Assembly (NCBI GenBank): GCA_036924285.1
Contig: JAYKYS010000007.1
Span: forward strand, 17,484,001 to 17,548,000
Source: Asterella californica
Taxonomy: Eukaryota > Streptophyta > Marchantiopsida > Marchantiales > Aytoniaceae
Length of the DNA: 64,000 bases
Direction of reading: 5' to 3'
Shown here piece by piece: positions 31,095-41,639 of the stretch (its first letter is position 1; each line of letters begins with the position of its first letter). Below the pieces are notes generated by a model. It was not told the DNA's origin. It did not search any database and saw nothing but the letters and a program-made list of their open reading frames with translations. The position numbers and the translations under genes are program-made.

Positions 31095-34089
31095 TATACA
31101 TCAACTCTAGAGTCCAAATTGAATATGAAAAAATATGATTTTATATTTGAATTATATATATTATAATTCCTCATATAATTCATTTATCAGACTATATATA
31201 ACATAACACATATACTGACATACAAGATAATATGCATGTAGACACATACTCTTATATGTATATGTGTACAAATAAATATTACTATATTTGGTTTAATATA
31301 TGATGATGATGATAAGTTTATTTGCAAAACATGAAGCCAACCAAATGCTGCATGCGAGAACATAAAATATGAAGAGATGATCAAGATACATTTCACTGAC
31401 TGGTAATATATCACCTAAACATCTTCTCTATGTATTGTAACAAAGTACTAAAATTCAATAATTATTTATCTTTGAAAAATGCATAGCATTTGTAATCCTA
31501 TTGCGGGCAAAGCAACTTGTTTCTTGTACAAATTCCTTTATTGTTCTTGTTTTAATTATTAATATATATATATTATACTCAGTTAAATTTAGATTTAAAA
31601 AACATCATAAACATTAAATGATGCTAATCATGAGTTACGTTAAGATTACGCTAAAACATAAACGTAATCCATAAGCAAAGACGGCACATGCACAACATGA
31701 GAAACAATGAGTCTGAGATCTTAGTACAATGTATCGATATAATGGTGTTTAAGAATTTATTATCTAATCTTTCCCAAATAAATTAAGGAACGTGCCATCT
31801 TCTCCATCTGAATATGCATGTTTCCCATGGGTGTAAATTCGTTCCTTTCCTGGAGAAAGTTTAGTTTAGATATCTAATGCAGTCGTGGAAAGTAATTCGG
31901 ATGAACATGGATATATCATTATAGTATGCAAAGAAGTCTAAAGACAGATAGAAATATATATATCAATCTCTAACATAAAGAGTAAATGCATCTAACTTGG
32001 TCTATTGACGTCCACAGATGACTTGATCCGCTAACATCTACAGATGAAATTATGATGCATCCGTCATGTGGTGCGATATGGACTGCAGTTTTCTAGTTTA
32101 ATGGAAGTCAAGTCTATGAATTTATTAATTTTTTCAATGTAAAAAATTGAAGTGATTATCTGCATCTACATCCTTTAGCACTAAACTGATTATCAAAGGA
32201 GATCCGAGTTGTAACTTTTCTTCGTGACATCAGCGGAGTGAACTGCAAGTACACTTGTTTGAAATAAGAATAATGTACGATATGCTTAACGCCCGAGCAT
32301 GCAGTTTCTGCATGATCGACTTAGTTCTAATACCATATCTCCTTCGGTTTTCATCCAAGTAGGATACATTTTTAGTGTCACCAAAAAGATTTTGAATAAC
32401 GAATCCAATGGTGTTTCTTGATCAAGCATCTGACATCCGGCTGATGCCAAAATTTGACTGAATGTGAGCAATCCTCATGAATGTTTGAATTCCGGATATT
32501 CTCATATATGAATGAAATCTTTTTATTTCTTTTGCAGTAGATCAGAAAAATCTATTCTCAATAATCAATAATAGAATAATTAAATTAAATAATATTTATA
32601 CGACATGGTATCTAGTCTGTCACGTCAGTTTAGCACCTCCGTTAGGTTGATCGAGTGCGTAATGGTTAGTCCCGGTATGGCCGTTAGTGTCGTTAGGGCG
32701 AGTTCTTAGACTAGACCCAAACTTGTGTATGTGTATGACATCGTCCATGTGTTATGTGTATGTATGATGTATCTTTGACAGCGATGTATGTTGTGTAGTG
32801 ATGAGTATGCGCACGACAAGTCTGACATCATCATCAGATGCTCTTATGTTAAGAGCTCCAAAAGGTACTAGACATAAAGAGGTTAAGTCTGCGTCTCTGA
32901 AGTTTTAAGACATCCACAACAAAAAATGTTTAGTTTCTGGTGTGTGCGAATTGTCATTTAAGTAGGAATGTGACACGTGTTTGTTTTGGGATCATCTCCT
33001 TCCAAAAGTCAGTCACTGTTAAGTCTAATAGTACTTATGTGTAACTTTTTGCAAAGAAAAAATAAGAGACAAATGTTTATTCGTTATGAAGCATATGAAG
33101 AGAAAAAGAGATACGAAAGGACGAGTACTGATTGTAGGCTTATCATGTAATGCAGCCAGATGAAGAATACTAGCACCTACTATTATAAAAGGAAGTAAGT
33201 AATGAAGGCTAAAAAAACCGATGCTATATGATGTGAGAAAATAGGAAAAATCTCTAGTCTTAGAGGGTGGTGCAGATGCACCCTTAGACTGTGTTCATTG
33301 GACTCTTTAGCATCCTTTACATTGCATCCTCAAGGAAAAATAATAAAATCATCAAGAGACCATATGGAATTGCTTTAAGGTCAAATTCAATTGGGTTGAC
33401 GAATAAAAAATACTCTTAAAAAGTAGTAATATATGATAAAATTGTTTTATGAGAATATCGAATTATAAATTACGCTTTTAAATCAAATAGATATGATCTT
33501 TTGATTAAATTTTTAACCAAACTTATCACCCAACCTTCCACGGAGCTTTGTTTTTAACTTAAGACATATCTTTACTTTCAGTTTCGATCAATTCAACTGA
33601 AATTCCTTTGGTTGTTTTTCATGGATTTTTTGCTTCTAGGTTGGATTAAAGTCAGTTAGAAATACTTCTTATCCCGCATGATGCAAAAGTGAAATCCAAA
33701 TGTTAATTCGAGAGAGATATGATAATTGTCTAATTTATCTTGCCAACCATTAGAACTATTCAATGGTTTGCTCAAGTTAAAGTAAATTCTTGTTGTGGTT
33801 TTAGCTCTTAGAACAGAACTTGTTTTGTAAAACTTTTTTCTCAGAATTCTAAGGGAGAACTGCCTACAAAAGTTTATGTAGTTTTTTCTTTTATGATCTT
33901 TGGGAGTAGCACTTTTTATAGTGATTTGTGAACAGATAATTTCCTTTACAGTATCTTTTTGGTTCTCACATGTCTTTGAGAATTTGGTAAGTTAATTCTA
34001 GTATTATATGATGATATTCAGATTGATAAGAAATTATTAATTTTAAAAAAATTCTCAAACCAAATAACAGCTTCAGAAACTCTTGAGGA

Positions 34090-34720
34090 AATTATATATT
34101 AGTGGAGACTTTGTACATGATGAGGGAGGATCAGTTCACATGGACAGATGTGGTTGTCCTGGATCCAACACGGAACTTGGTTGTGACGAAAGTGAACACC
34201 CATCCTCCGTGATGAACTGTAGACGTGACGGCGCTGGTGAATATGATCAAGTATAAGGGTATGCACGAGAGACACCTCTTCATCCTTCTAGTCTTGGAGA
34301 TATATGGATCATCAACTTCAAAGTTTGATTATTGTTTTCAAGATTATGCTAGAGCCGATAAACATAAGAAGATGTCACTTCTTTTTCATTTTATACTATG
34401 TACTTTAGACAACGTGTTTCTCTTGCTCTGCATAGAGCTTTAGTTGACTTGATCCATAAGACAATTGCAATAGACGATGTCACATCTTGTCACGATACAC
34501 CAAATTGTATATAAAAATTTTGACTTACCATGTTAAGAGGATATGTTATGATATGAAATTAAAACTAATGATTACACGTAACTTAGCCCTGATTTTTCTC
34601 TTCACCCGTTCTGGGTGTTGCGTGCTTGGCGCGTTGGATTCTTTTTCCTATTGTTTGCCTTGATTGGCTCTTGCTCTCAGTTTGTTGTTTGTTTGCGTCA
34701 CCGTTCTCTTACTCTTATGT
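34090..34720 (+). pseudogene. C-terminal remnant of a LINE-like polyprotein and 3' UTR
   Basis: In-frame patches read FTWTDVVVLDPTRN (about 34,133), ALVNMIKYKGMHERHLFILLVLEIYG (34,228 on, here split by one unit), QRVSLALHRALVD and HKTIAIDDVTSC (about 34,410-34,490), with stops and phase shifts between them. This patch order resembles the C-terminal end of plant LINE-type proteins as I recall them, where DPTR, an ALE-x-G block and a Q-RVS-ALHRA helix precede the stop. The tail after the stop matches the copy at the left edge of the window. No catalytic reverse-transcriptase motif is present, so the class is an inference. Confidence 0.4.
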
Positions 34721-35636
34721 TGGATAAAAGGTGGTTTTGGCAGCCAAAGCAAGAGGGCTTGTGGATAAAAACAAATGGTGAAAAATATACATATATGGGA
34801 TTTGCTATGATGCTTCTGGTATGTATTTTATTAACCTATTTATAAGTCTAAAATAAAAGTATGTCCTAAAGTGTATTCTTTTAACATATTTTAAGTGTTA
34901 TGAACATGATGCTTCACGTCCTAATCCATAGTATAACATGTCACTCCGTACTACAAAGGAAGAACCGGTCAATTTCAAAATAAGAAAAGAAGAACCAATT
35001 CTAGACTTATATGTTAACAATTGGCAACGCAGTAGTGTGATTACTTTATAGGTTATATGACAATATTTTACAACCTCGGATCTATGATAGCATTTTTAAT
35101 ATTGTTTGTGTATTTATATTACAAATTATATATCGTACCCAATCATATATCGCTTAGAATACTCTACAGTATGAATCTACGGTGATTCTTCACCTACCGT
35201 ACAAAGGTCACCATGATAGATTATCTTCGGGGTTTAAAATTAATGCATTTTAAATCTCGAGCTGCCCGCTTCCCCCAAATCCTACCTGATTCATAGGTAC
35301 AGATCACCGTAGATTGTGCGCAAGGTATTATGAACGTTGGCCCGTAGGTTAATAATTCCCTCTATAGAAATATCCACTTTAATGGAATACTTCTTTTGTT
35401 TTACGGAAAAGTTAGTCCATTACATTTGAACCATCAAAGTGTGCGGGCCGCTGGCGAGAAGTTGTGACCACTCTCGCGGTACTCAGATGTGGAATTTCTC
35501 GTAGTTCCACATCGTCCGTAATTTGAACAGACCTTTTCCATGTGTCGTAATAAGTGCTATAGGTTCTCAACTCTCAACCCTAAACCCAAACACTCGTTTC
35601 ACAATCATTCAGTGCAAGTGACTTCGATTTTCCACC

Positions 35637-35640
<4 letters not shown>

Positions 35641-35681
<41 letters not shown>
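35641..35681 (+). repeat. (GA)20 microsatellite
   Basis: Uninterrupted GA dinucleotide run of about 41 bp. Confidence 0.97.
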
Positions 35682-35682
<1 letters not shown>

Positions 35683-36214
35683 CTAGACAGTAGAAGATAT
35701 ATTCTATTGTGTACACATTGTTGCATAGAAAGACTCATCCAGTTGTCTTCAGTGGGATACTCGCTCTTCCTTCGTCTGAGACGGGAATGTTTCATGCTAT
35801 CTCTGCAACGTATCATTTGTGAGCAACTTACAGCTCTGCTGCGGAAAATTTTGACTCGTTACGTTGCTGCTGCAGGGGGTGGACCACGGGCTGTGCACCT
35901 TATTTTACCCGCTATACCGAAAAATCAAAGGCGTGTCATTCGAAAGGATGTGAAAATAATGCTCTATAATACATGGAGTAAGTCTGCACTTACCATGGTT
36001 TCGAACCGTCTCAGGCTGCTTTAATTGGCACTTGTTCGTTCTTAGTTCTTAGTGTCGACTGTCGTGATTCAGCTCTGTGAACCCGTTTTTCTGCACGCCC
36101 CCTTAAAGAAGTTCGTAAAGGAAAGTCACCAAGCACTGTGAAGAACTTGTGTGGATAATTTTATAAAGGATTTCTATAGTCTGTTTCAGGCATTTCTTGA
36201 TGTTCTGTACGCAG

Positions 36215-36305
36215 TGTGATCTACACGTAATCCTACCTGCCGCTGATGTTGCGATCACGGAGTCTGGATGTAAAAGTTTGGAAGTGGCATTCATAAGTGA
36301 TAAAG
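36215..36305 (+). CDS. possible coding exon, product unknown
   Basis: A 91-nt stretch between TTCTGTACGCAG and AAAG|GTAAAC is open throughout in one frame, beginning CDLHVILPAADVAITESGC and ending AFISDK. The acceptor and donor are both reasonable. The motif HxILPA also occurs upstream at about 35,900. I do not recognise a family and could not chain it with confidence to other exons, so it may be fortuitous. Confidence 0.2.
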
Positions 36306-38124
36306 GTAAACATATCCGTTCGATTCGCGACGACACATCTCAGTTTCCTCCACTCTAATGTGGAATCTGTTTTGGGCTTAAACCTTAAACTGTAGACTTT
36401 CCCGACGATGTGTTCGCTGCTATACCCATATTGAGATGTGTCTGTGAATTGACAGATTATTTCTAGTTTGAGTCGGGACTTGTAATGCAGGTGTAAGAAC
36501 TAGAAGCACGATCGGTTGCATGTCCAAATTATTAGCAAATTATCGGATGTTTGATTTACATGTTTCTGTGTCAAGTGCCTCGAGTGGCATTCATTGATTC
36601 ACAGGTATGTTTCCAGACTCAACACAGTAGTGTCGTCGTCATACTAGTCTCCAAAATATATTTGCATCTGGAAGTTGCAGATGTTTCTGATTTGCCATTA
36701 TTGAGATAAAAGGCGTGCATGAGAAGGGGCGAGAGCTTTACAGTCACTGTTTTGCTACTACAGAAGACGAAAGAAGTTGAAAGGGTAATAACGAAATGAA
36801 ATGTAAGGTTGTTAACGGAGTAATGCGTAGTTAGAACATAGAAATTCTACTGTCGACGCTGATCAGCTTCGAGACTGTTCGTGTCAGTCTCTGTCAGTCC
36901 CCGACTTCTAGATTATTCTCGAGTTCCAGTTTGCGGCGGCGAACTTTCTGCAGCTCTGTAGATATTTCAGTCTGTTCTATAGAGCAATCAACAACTATTC
37001 AGACTCTTCTAAGAGGATCATTTCCCTGACTCCTGCCTTAGGGCTCTCTTCACACTTGCATGATATTTTATTTCCCCGTACATCCCCTGAACCTAGAAGA
37101 TCCATCGTGGAAGACTCTGATTTTTATTTGGATTTCTGTGCAGTAGAACTTCTCCTTCAGACCTGTAAATGGTTTTCTTCGTTTTATGTTCCGGAAGAGA
37201 CATTTGTGCCATATTGTACATACCTATGCAATAAATACAAAGACGTGGCTGTTTCTTGTTGCAAAGCATCCCGAAAAAAGCGGAGAGGTACCCAAGCGCT
37301 ATCCTCTCCCATAGATACCTCCCATACACCTTGGAGCACTCGTGTGAGAGCTCTGGAAATCCACTTTAGTTAAAAACTGCATAGTATGAAGACAATATTT
37401 ATTCCCGAACCTAACTGACACAGTACTGGATACAAAAACTAACGAAATATCAAGCAAGTGTGAAGAGGCCATTATCCTCGCTTCGATTTTTGTCACCCAG
37501 TCTTCTCGTTTGCACAGTCCTCTTTTGTTAGTCTCTTGTCTTCAGTTCTGAGTGATAGCTGAGTCGTCAGACATGTACATAGACATGGATAGTTCACAGT
37601 AAAGAGGTTATCTCATTGTTAATACGATGGTTATGTACAGGATAATGCATAAGAGTGCATTGTACGTAGGATTTGAGTGGATCGCCGGGGCGTAAACCCG
37701 GAAATTTCAAATTAGTTGCCTGACATAAGAGTGAGACTGCACCTTATAATCTCACTAGTGAGACTATAAGATATATTTCTAACGTGTTTCATGTGTCAGT
37801 GAGATTCCGCAGTTTGAGCTCGCTTGTAAATACTCACAAAAACGAGCGTGGAAAAAGCCATAAATGCTTTACGGATAGGGACCAGAGAATAACTGAGAAT
37901 AAGGTCAAGAACTACTTCTAAGTTCTATACTCATACTCCGACGTAGCGAACAAGTCTCTCCTGCGAATCACCAGTCATTGGACACATCGAGGAGCGCAAT
38001 GTTCTTATCGAATTGCGATCGGAGAAACATGAAAATACGTGTTTTCACTTGGACTGTAGTGAACTCTTTAGGTCACTGTTTTGGACAAGATAGTTAATCA
38101 AATTCTGTATTCTATATCAGAGTG

Positions 38125-38338
38125 CTACAGCTTCTTGGGTTGTTGACAAGGTGATCCGGTTTTCTCCCAAAAGTGCCCAGCGCCAAGTAAGTACAACGGC
38201 CTCTCTGTTTCCTTAGGCATCACCCCCATTACCACATACGGTATGCTCCGCTGACGCAAGTTAGGGGCATCGGCTGCGGTTTGTTTCATATCCTGTCTCC
38301 AAGTGACTGCAATGAACCGGATCCCGGGGGAAGAGGAA
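38125..38338 (-). CDS. possible coding fragment, product unknown
   Basis: The minus-strand frame contains TWRQDMKQTAADAPNLRQRS and, further on, PYVVMGVMPKETERPLYLLG, and stops near 38,125. A possible acceptor (GTTCATTGCAG|TC) lies at its start. The composition looks more protein-like than the surrounding shadows, but no family is recognised. The MITE at 38,342 abuts it, so an upstream part may have been interrupted. Confidence 0.2.
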
Positions 38339-38341
38339 TAA

Positions 38342-38576
38342 GGGCATCTCCACCCGAACACTGGAAATGGCCCGGGAAGTACCAGTTACCAGTCTCGTGA
38401 AAACTTGACATGGTATTAAGTTTAGCGTGGACGTTTACCGGGACGGTACTCGGGACAAATTTACAGTGAAAACCTGCCATTTACTGTCTTTTCTCATCCA
38501 TCACGCAAAAAGGGCGACTGGTTACCGGGACGGTTTACAGTGCCGAGGCATTTACACGGCTCCGGTGGAGATGCCC
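38342..38576. mobile_element. Tourist-like MITE (PIF/Harbinger type, 235 bp)
   Basis: Terminal inverted repeats GGGCATCTCCACC (38,342-38,354) and its reverse complement GGTGGAGATGCCC (38,564-38,576) are perfect. They are flanked by the 3-bp duplication TAA (38,339-38,341 and 38,577-38,579), the TWA target typical of PIF/Harbinger. The interior is non-coding with smaller inverted motifs (ACCGGGACGGT, TTTACAG/CTGTAAA types). It is non-autonomous. Confidence 0.88.
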
Positions 38577-38579
38577 TAA

Positions 38580-41244
38580 TTGGGTAGGATACAGGCCCTG
38601 CAAATCGTCCTGCATTTGCCTTTTTCTTCCCCTTTTTTGGTCGTGTCTTGGTTCCTTCCTGCTGTCCACACCGTATTGCCAATGGATAGTGGCATCATTT
38701 ACAGGGTACAGTGGACTCGTGCAGCTTGTATGCGCCAAACTGGAAAGAGTCCAGTATACATGCCAGATTATACGACCGGGTGGGGATGCTCAGAGGACTG
38801 AAACTAGGTGTGACAATCGTTCCCCATGCCATCCAGCAACGACAAAGCACCTTCACAAGGTCAGCAACCTCAGCGCACAGAACGTCGCAAGGAACGTGCA
38901 TGCCTCTCTTTCCGTGATTTCTCCTTGTTCCAGAGAAACCTTCGAGGTCCTCCATGTAGTAGCTATTGTCGCCAAAAAGATTGAATTAAGCCAACGAATA
39001 AGTGAGAAGATAGACGCTAAAGTCCCCTGATGGCACTTACCATACTCTGGAAGCAATAATATAAGGGCCGCTTTTCTCTAAAGATCTAATCGCCAACGGA
39101 CAAGGATATCTCATCTCGAGGGTGGGGCGATTACCGGTCGTCATAGAATGCGGTCTATCTATCAGACTGACATGCGTCAATCTGATTACAACTTTATTCG
39201 GTCGAACTTGGGAAAAGTGCCCCAACCCTCGACTCCTGCTCAAGTCACTGGGCTACATATCTATACGCCTCTAGTCAATGAACCAGTAAAAATTTTCTGG
39301 TTCGTTAGGGTGCCAGTTATATCTATGAAAGTAGGTCTTAACTTCGCTGATTGAGCTTACGTTCAAAATGACGGATCCGGTGGAGATGATTCTTCCTTCT
39401 TTTCTTTTCCTTTTATTTATTTTTTTCGTTCTGCCTTTTAAGTTTTTGGTTTCCAGTTAACACCGAAGCCAAGAGCAGACGGTTAAGAAGTTCATGGCTT
39501 CTGAATACATACAATCGAATCTGATAGGGGCTTTCTCTTTTATTATGGTTGCTTGAGCATAGACAGTTTCGTACAACACCATGGAACAGACAGTTATGAG
39601 TGACCAAGGCTAAATGACAAATATCGGATGGACATAAAGCGATAGCGACCGTCTTATGTAGGATCCCGTCAAGGTGGAACGTGGTCTTGTCTTGAGTTTC
39701 TGGGTTTTTATCACGTTTCTTTATAAAGTCAGATTTGCAGTTCAGATTGACTCTTGACATCGATGGCTGTTGCAGCCCCGGAGTTCATCCAAGAGGAAGC
39801 CGTTGTAGAGAACACTGTCCAGGCAACGTTGAGTTGCTTCCCGACTTTGACTCGCGGAGCGGAGTGGTTGCTTCAGATTCTGAGACTCCCAGGGTTGTTA
39901 CGAGAGCAGCGCAACAAAGTTTAGATTGTTTATGATGACAGTGCTTTTTTGCCTCATAAGTTACAACCGATGTATGAACACACACCGTGGAGGTTTTGAG
40001 AATCGGAGTGTCATACACAGAGCTGTGACCAAAACGTAAGTTGCATGTCTGTAAGTGAAGCAAACATGGACTTCTCCCGAAGAAGGTATGTCTTGCTGAT
40101 CACGTCATTTACAGCGGCACCGATCAGTCCATTGTCCCATTGAGTCTCTGATTAAGAAGGTAGATTCGTATGGACCCCGCTGCGTTCTAACATAACTTCT
40201 GTGGGAACCAGTCACTGCTACCGGGCAGCGAGAGCATACCTAGCGCATACAGACGAAGATCGAGCATGATGGAGACAGCATATTAACTTCTAGAAATTCT
40301 ACCGGCTCCGTGCTTGTGCTTTGACTTCGTTCTTTGCCCCAGCTTCAATTAGTCAGTAGTCGTCGCCTGAAGTTCAGCTATCGCGAGAATGTCGACAAAA
40401 AGGTACAAAAAACCCATGCTGTATCTTACTGTTACTGAAGCAGAACTCAGACAAAAATTAAGGGAACAGTCGGTTTATGATACTTCGACATGTGAAAGTT
40501 CCATTGATTCTTCAGCGTATCACTGTGGTCTCTTTGTCCTATTACATATCTTTTCTCCCAGAGCCACTGTGACGATGATAACATTCACGTTCTAGATACA
40601 GCAAGAGTGAGGCCCAGTTGTAGACTGCTGCGGAGCAAAAGGTGTCGTGTGACCATAATCAAACTGCCATACCAGAATTCAGTGGAGAATGGAAGAATCT
40701 CCCTGACATGGAGTGCTTAGAGGCATTTTAGCAGCACGCGCAAGGAGTTCCAACAAATAACAAGAACCGGCAGACACGATATACTGGCAATAGCTACACA
40801 CCTGAAAAGGGGTCATCAACCATTGTTGAAAGCTTCTGCTGCAACTAAACAAGCATTCGGGAGAACGTAACATTACTTCTCTTCTAAACAGTCTATCAGT
40901 GCAACGTCCTCCTCGCCAAAATCTGTGAAGGATCAAACAGTGAAGCCGAGACACAGTGTTTTGCTTGGAGTTGCTGACAAGATTGGGCCTTATCCATTTC
41001 ACTGTATTATATTGATTCTATTCTGGAAATATCTCCTGTTCTGCTATTTGCTCCTATTCTGGAAACATCTCCTGTTCTGATATTTGATTCTTTCTGCAAA
41101 GATCTCCTTCTGGAGAGCCAGCTGTTTACGCAGAAGTGTGATGGGTGGACCATTTTATGATGGATTTCCGAGCGTCCACTACCACGCCTCGACCAAGTCC
41201 TTACCTCATAGCTTGAAATATGATCCTACTTACTTACATTCTCC
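38580..41244. other. no recognised gene
   Basis: Mixed-composition DNA with many short frames on both strands and no recognisable domain. The best candidate start is the small frame at 39,763. Confidence 0.35.
39763..39924 (+). CDS. small ORF (53 aa), unknown
   Basis: ATG in a good plant-type context (ATCGATGGCT) opens MAVAAPEFIQEEAVVENTVQ, followed by a Leu-rich stretch containing EWLLQILRLPGLLREQ, and stops at 39,922-39,924. It could be a first coding exon or a chance frame. No family is recognised and no continuing exon was found. Confidence 0.2.
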   Translation: MAVAAPEFIQEEAVVENTVQATLSCFPTLTRGAEWLLQILRLPGLLREQRNKV

Positions 41245-41466
41245 GTGCTGCTGAGGCACTTAGGAGTATCGATGCGTTCAGGATAACGTATCAGGTACGT
41301 ACCACCCTAGGACCCATTTACCCTTGTAGTGGTGAATCACTTTCCATTAAACCGATGTCCGTGCAGCTGAGGCACTTAGGAGTATCGATGCGTTCAGGAT
41401 AACGTATCAGGTACGTACCACCCTAGGACCCATTTACCCTTTGTAGTGGTGAATCACTTTCCATTA
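41245..41466 (+). repeat. tandem duplication, about 116-bp unit
   Basis: The block GCTGAGGCACTTAGGAGTAT..GGTGAATCACTTTCCATTA occurs twice (ends at 41,349 and 41,466) and is almost identical, with one extra T in the second copy. It is the youngest-looking duplication in the window. Each copy includes TATCAGGTACGTACC, a possible splice donor. Confidence 0.92.
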
Positions 41467-41544
41467 TTATCATCGGTTTATTCTCTCCAGGGGAAAGGCA
41501 GTAGCATGCAACTCTTTGTGACAATAAGGGATTTCATGCATAGA

Positions 41545-41586
41545 TCCGTCGCGAGTCACAAAGGGTATGTAGTGACTCACGACGGA
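41545..41586. repeat. 15-bp inverted repeat, one mismatch
   Basis: TCCGTCGCGAGTCAC and GTGACTCACGACGGA pair around a 12-nt spacer with one C/T difference (CpG to TpG). No flanking duplication was identified. Confidence 0.75.
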
Positions 41587-41639
41587 CCTCATGGTCTAGA
41601 TGTATGGACAGGTCCCCAAGATCTTAATTAGGGACCCAT

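Larger units (their letters stand above)
28981..34080. other. AT-rich, gene-free block
   Basis: A sharp change to AT-rich, stop-dense DNA that ends with the LINE remnant at about 34.1 kb. It includes repeated short motifs (AACTCAATT, AACTATCTCAAA at 29.57-29.83 kb), a TA microsatellite and a tRNA-like sequence. No protein domain is visible in any frame. Confidence 0.5.
34721..38340. other. no recognised gene; possible small exons
   Basis: Contains a (GA)20 tract and several frames with open, splice-bounded stretches but no recognised domain. The most exon-like is 36,215-36,305. A frame at 35,797-36,021 (containing RAVHLILPAIPKNQRRV) and one at 37,056-37,370 are open but unassigned. Confidence 0.35.
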
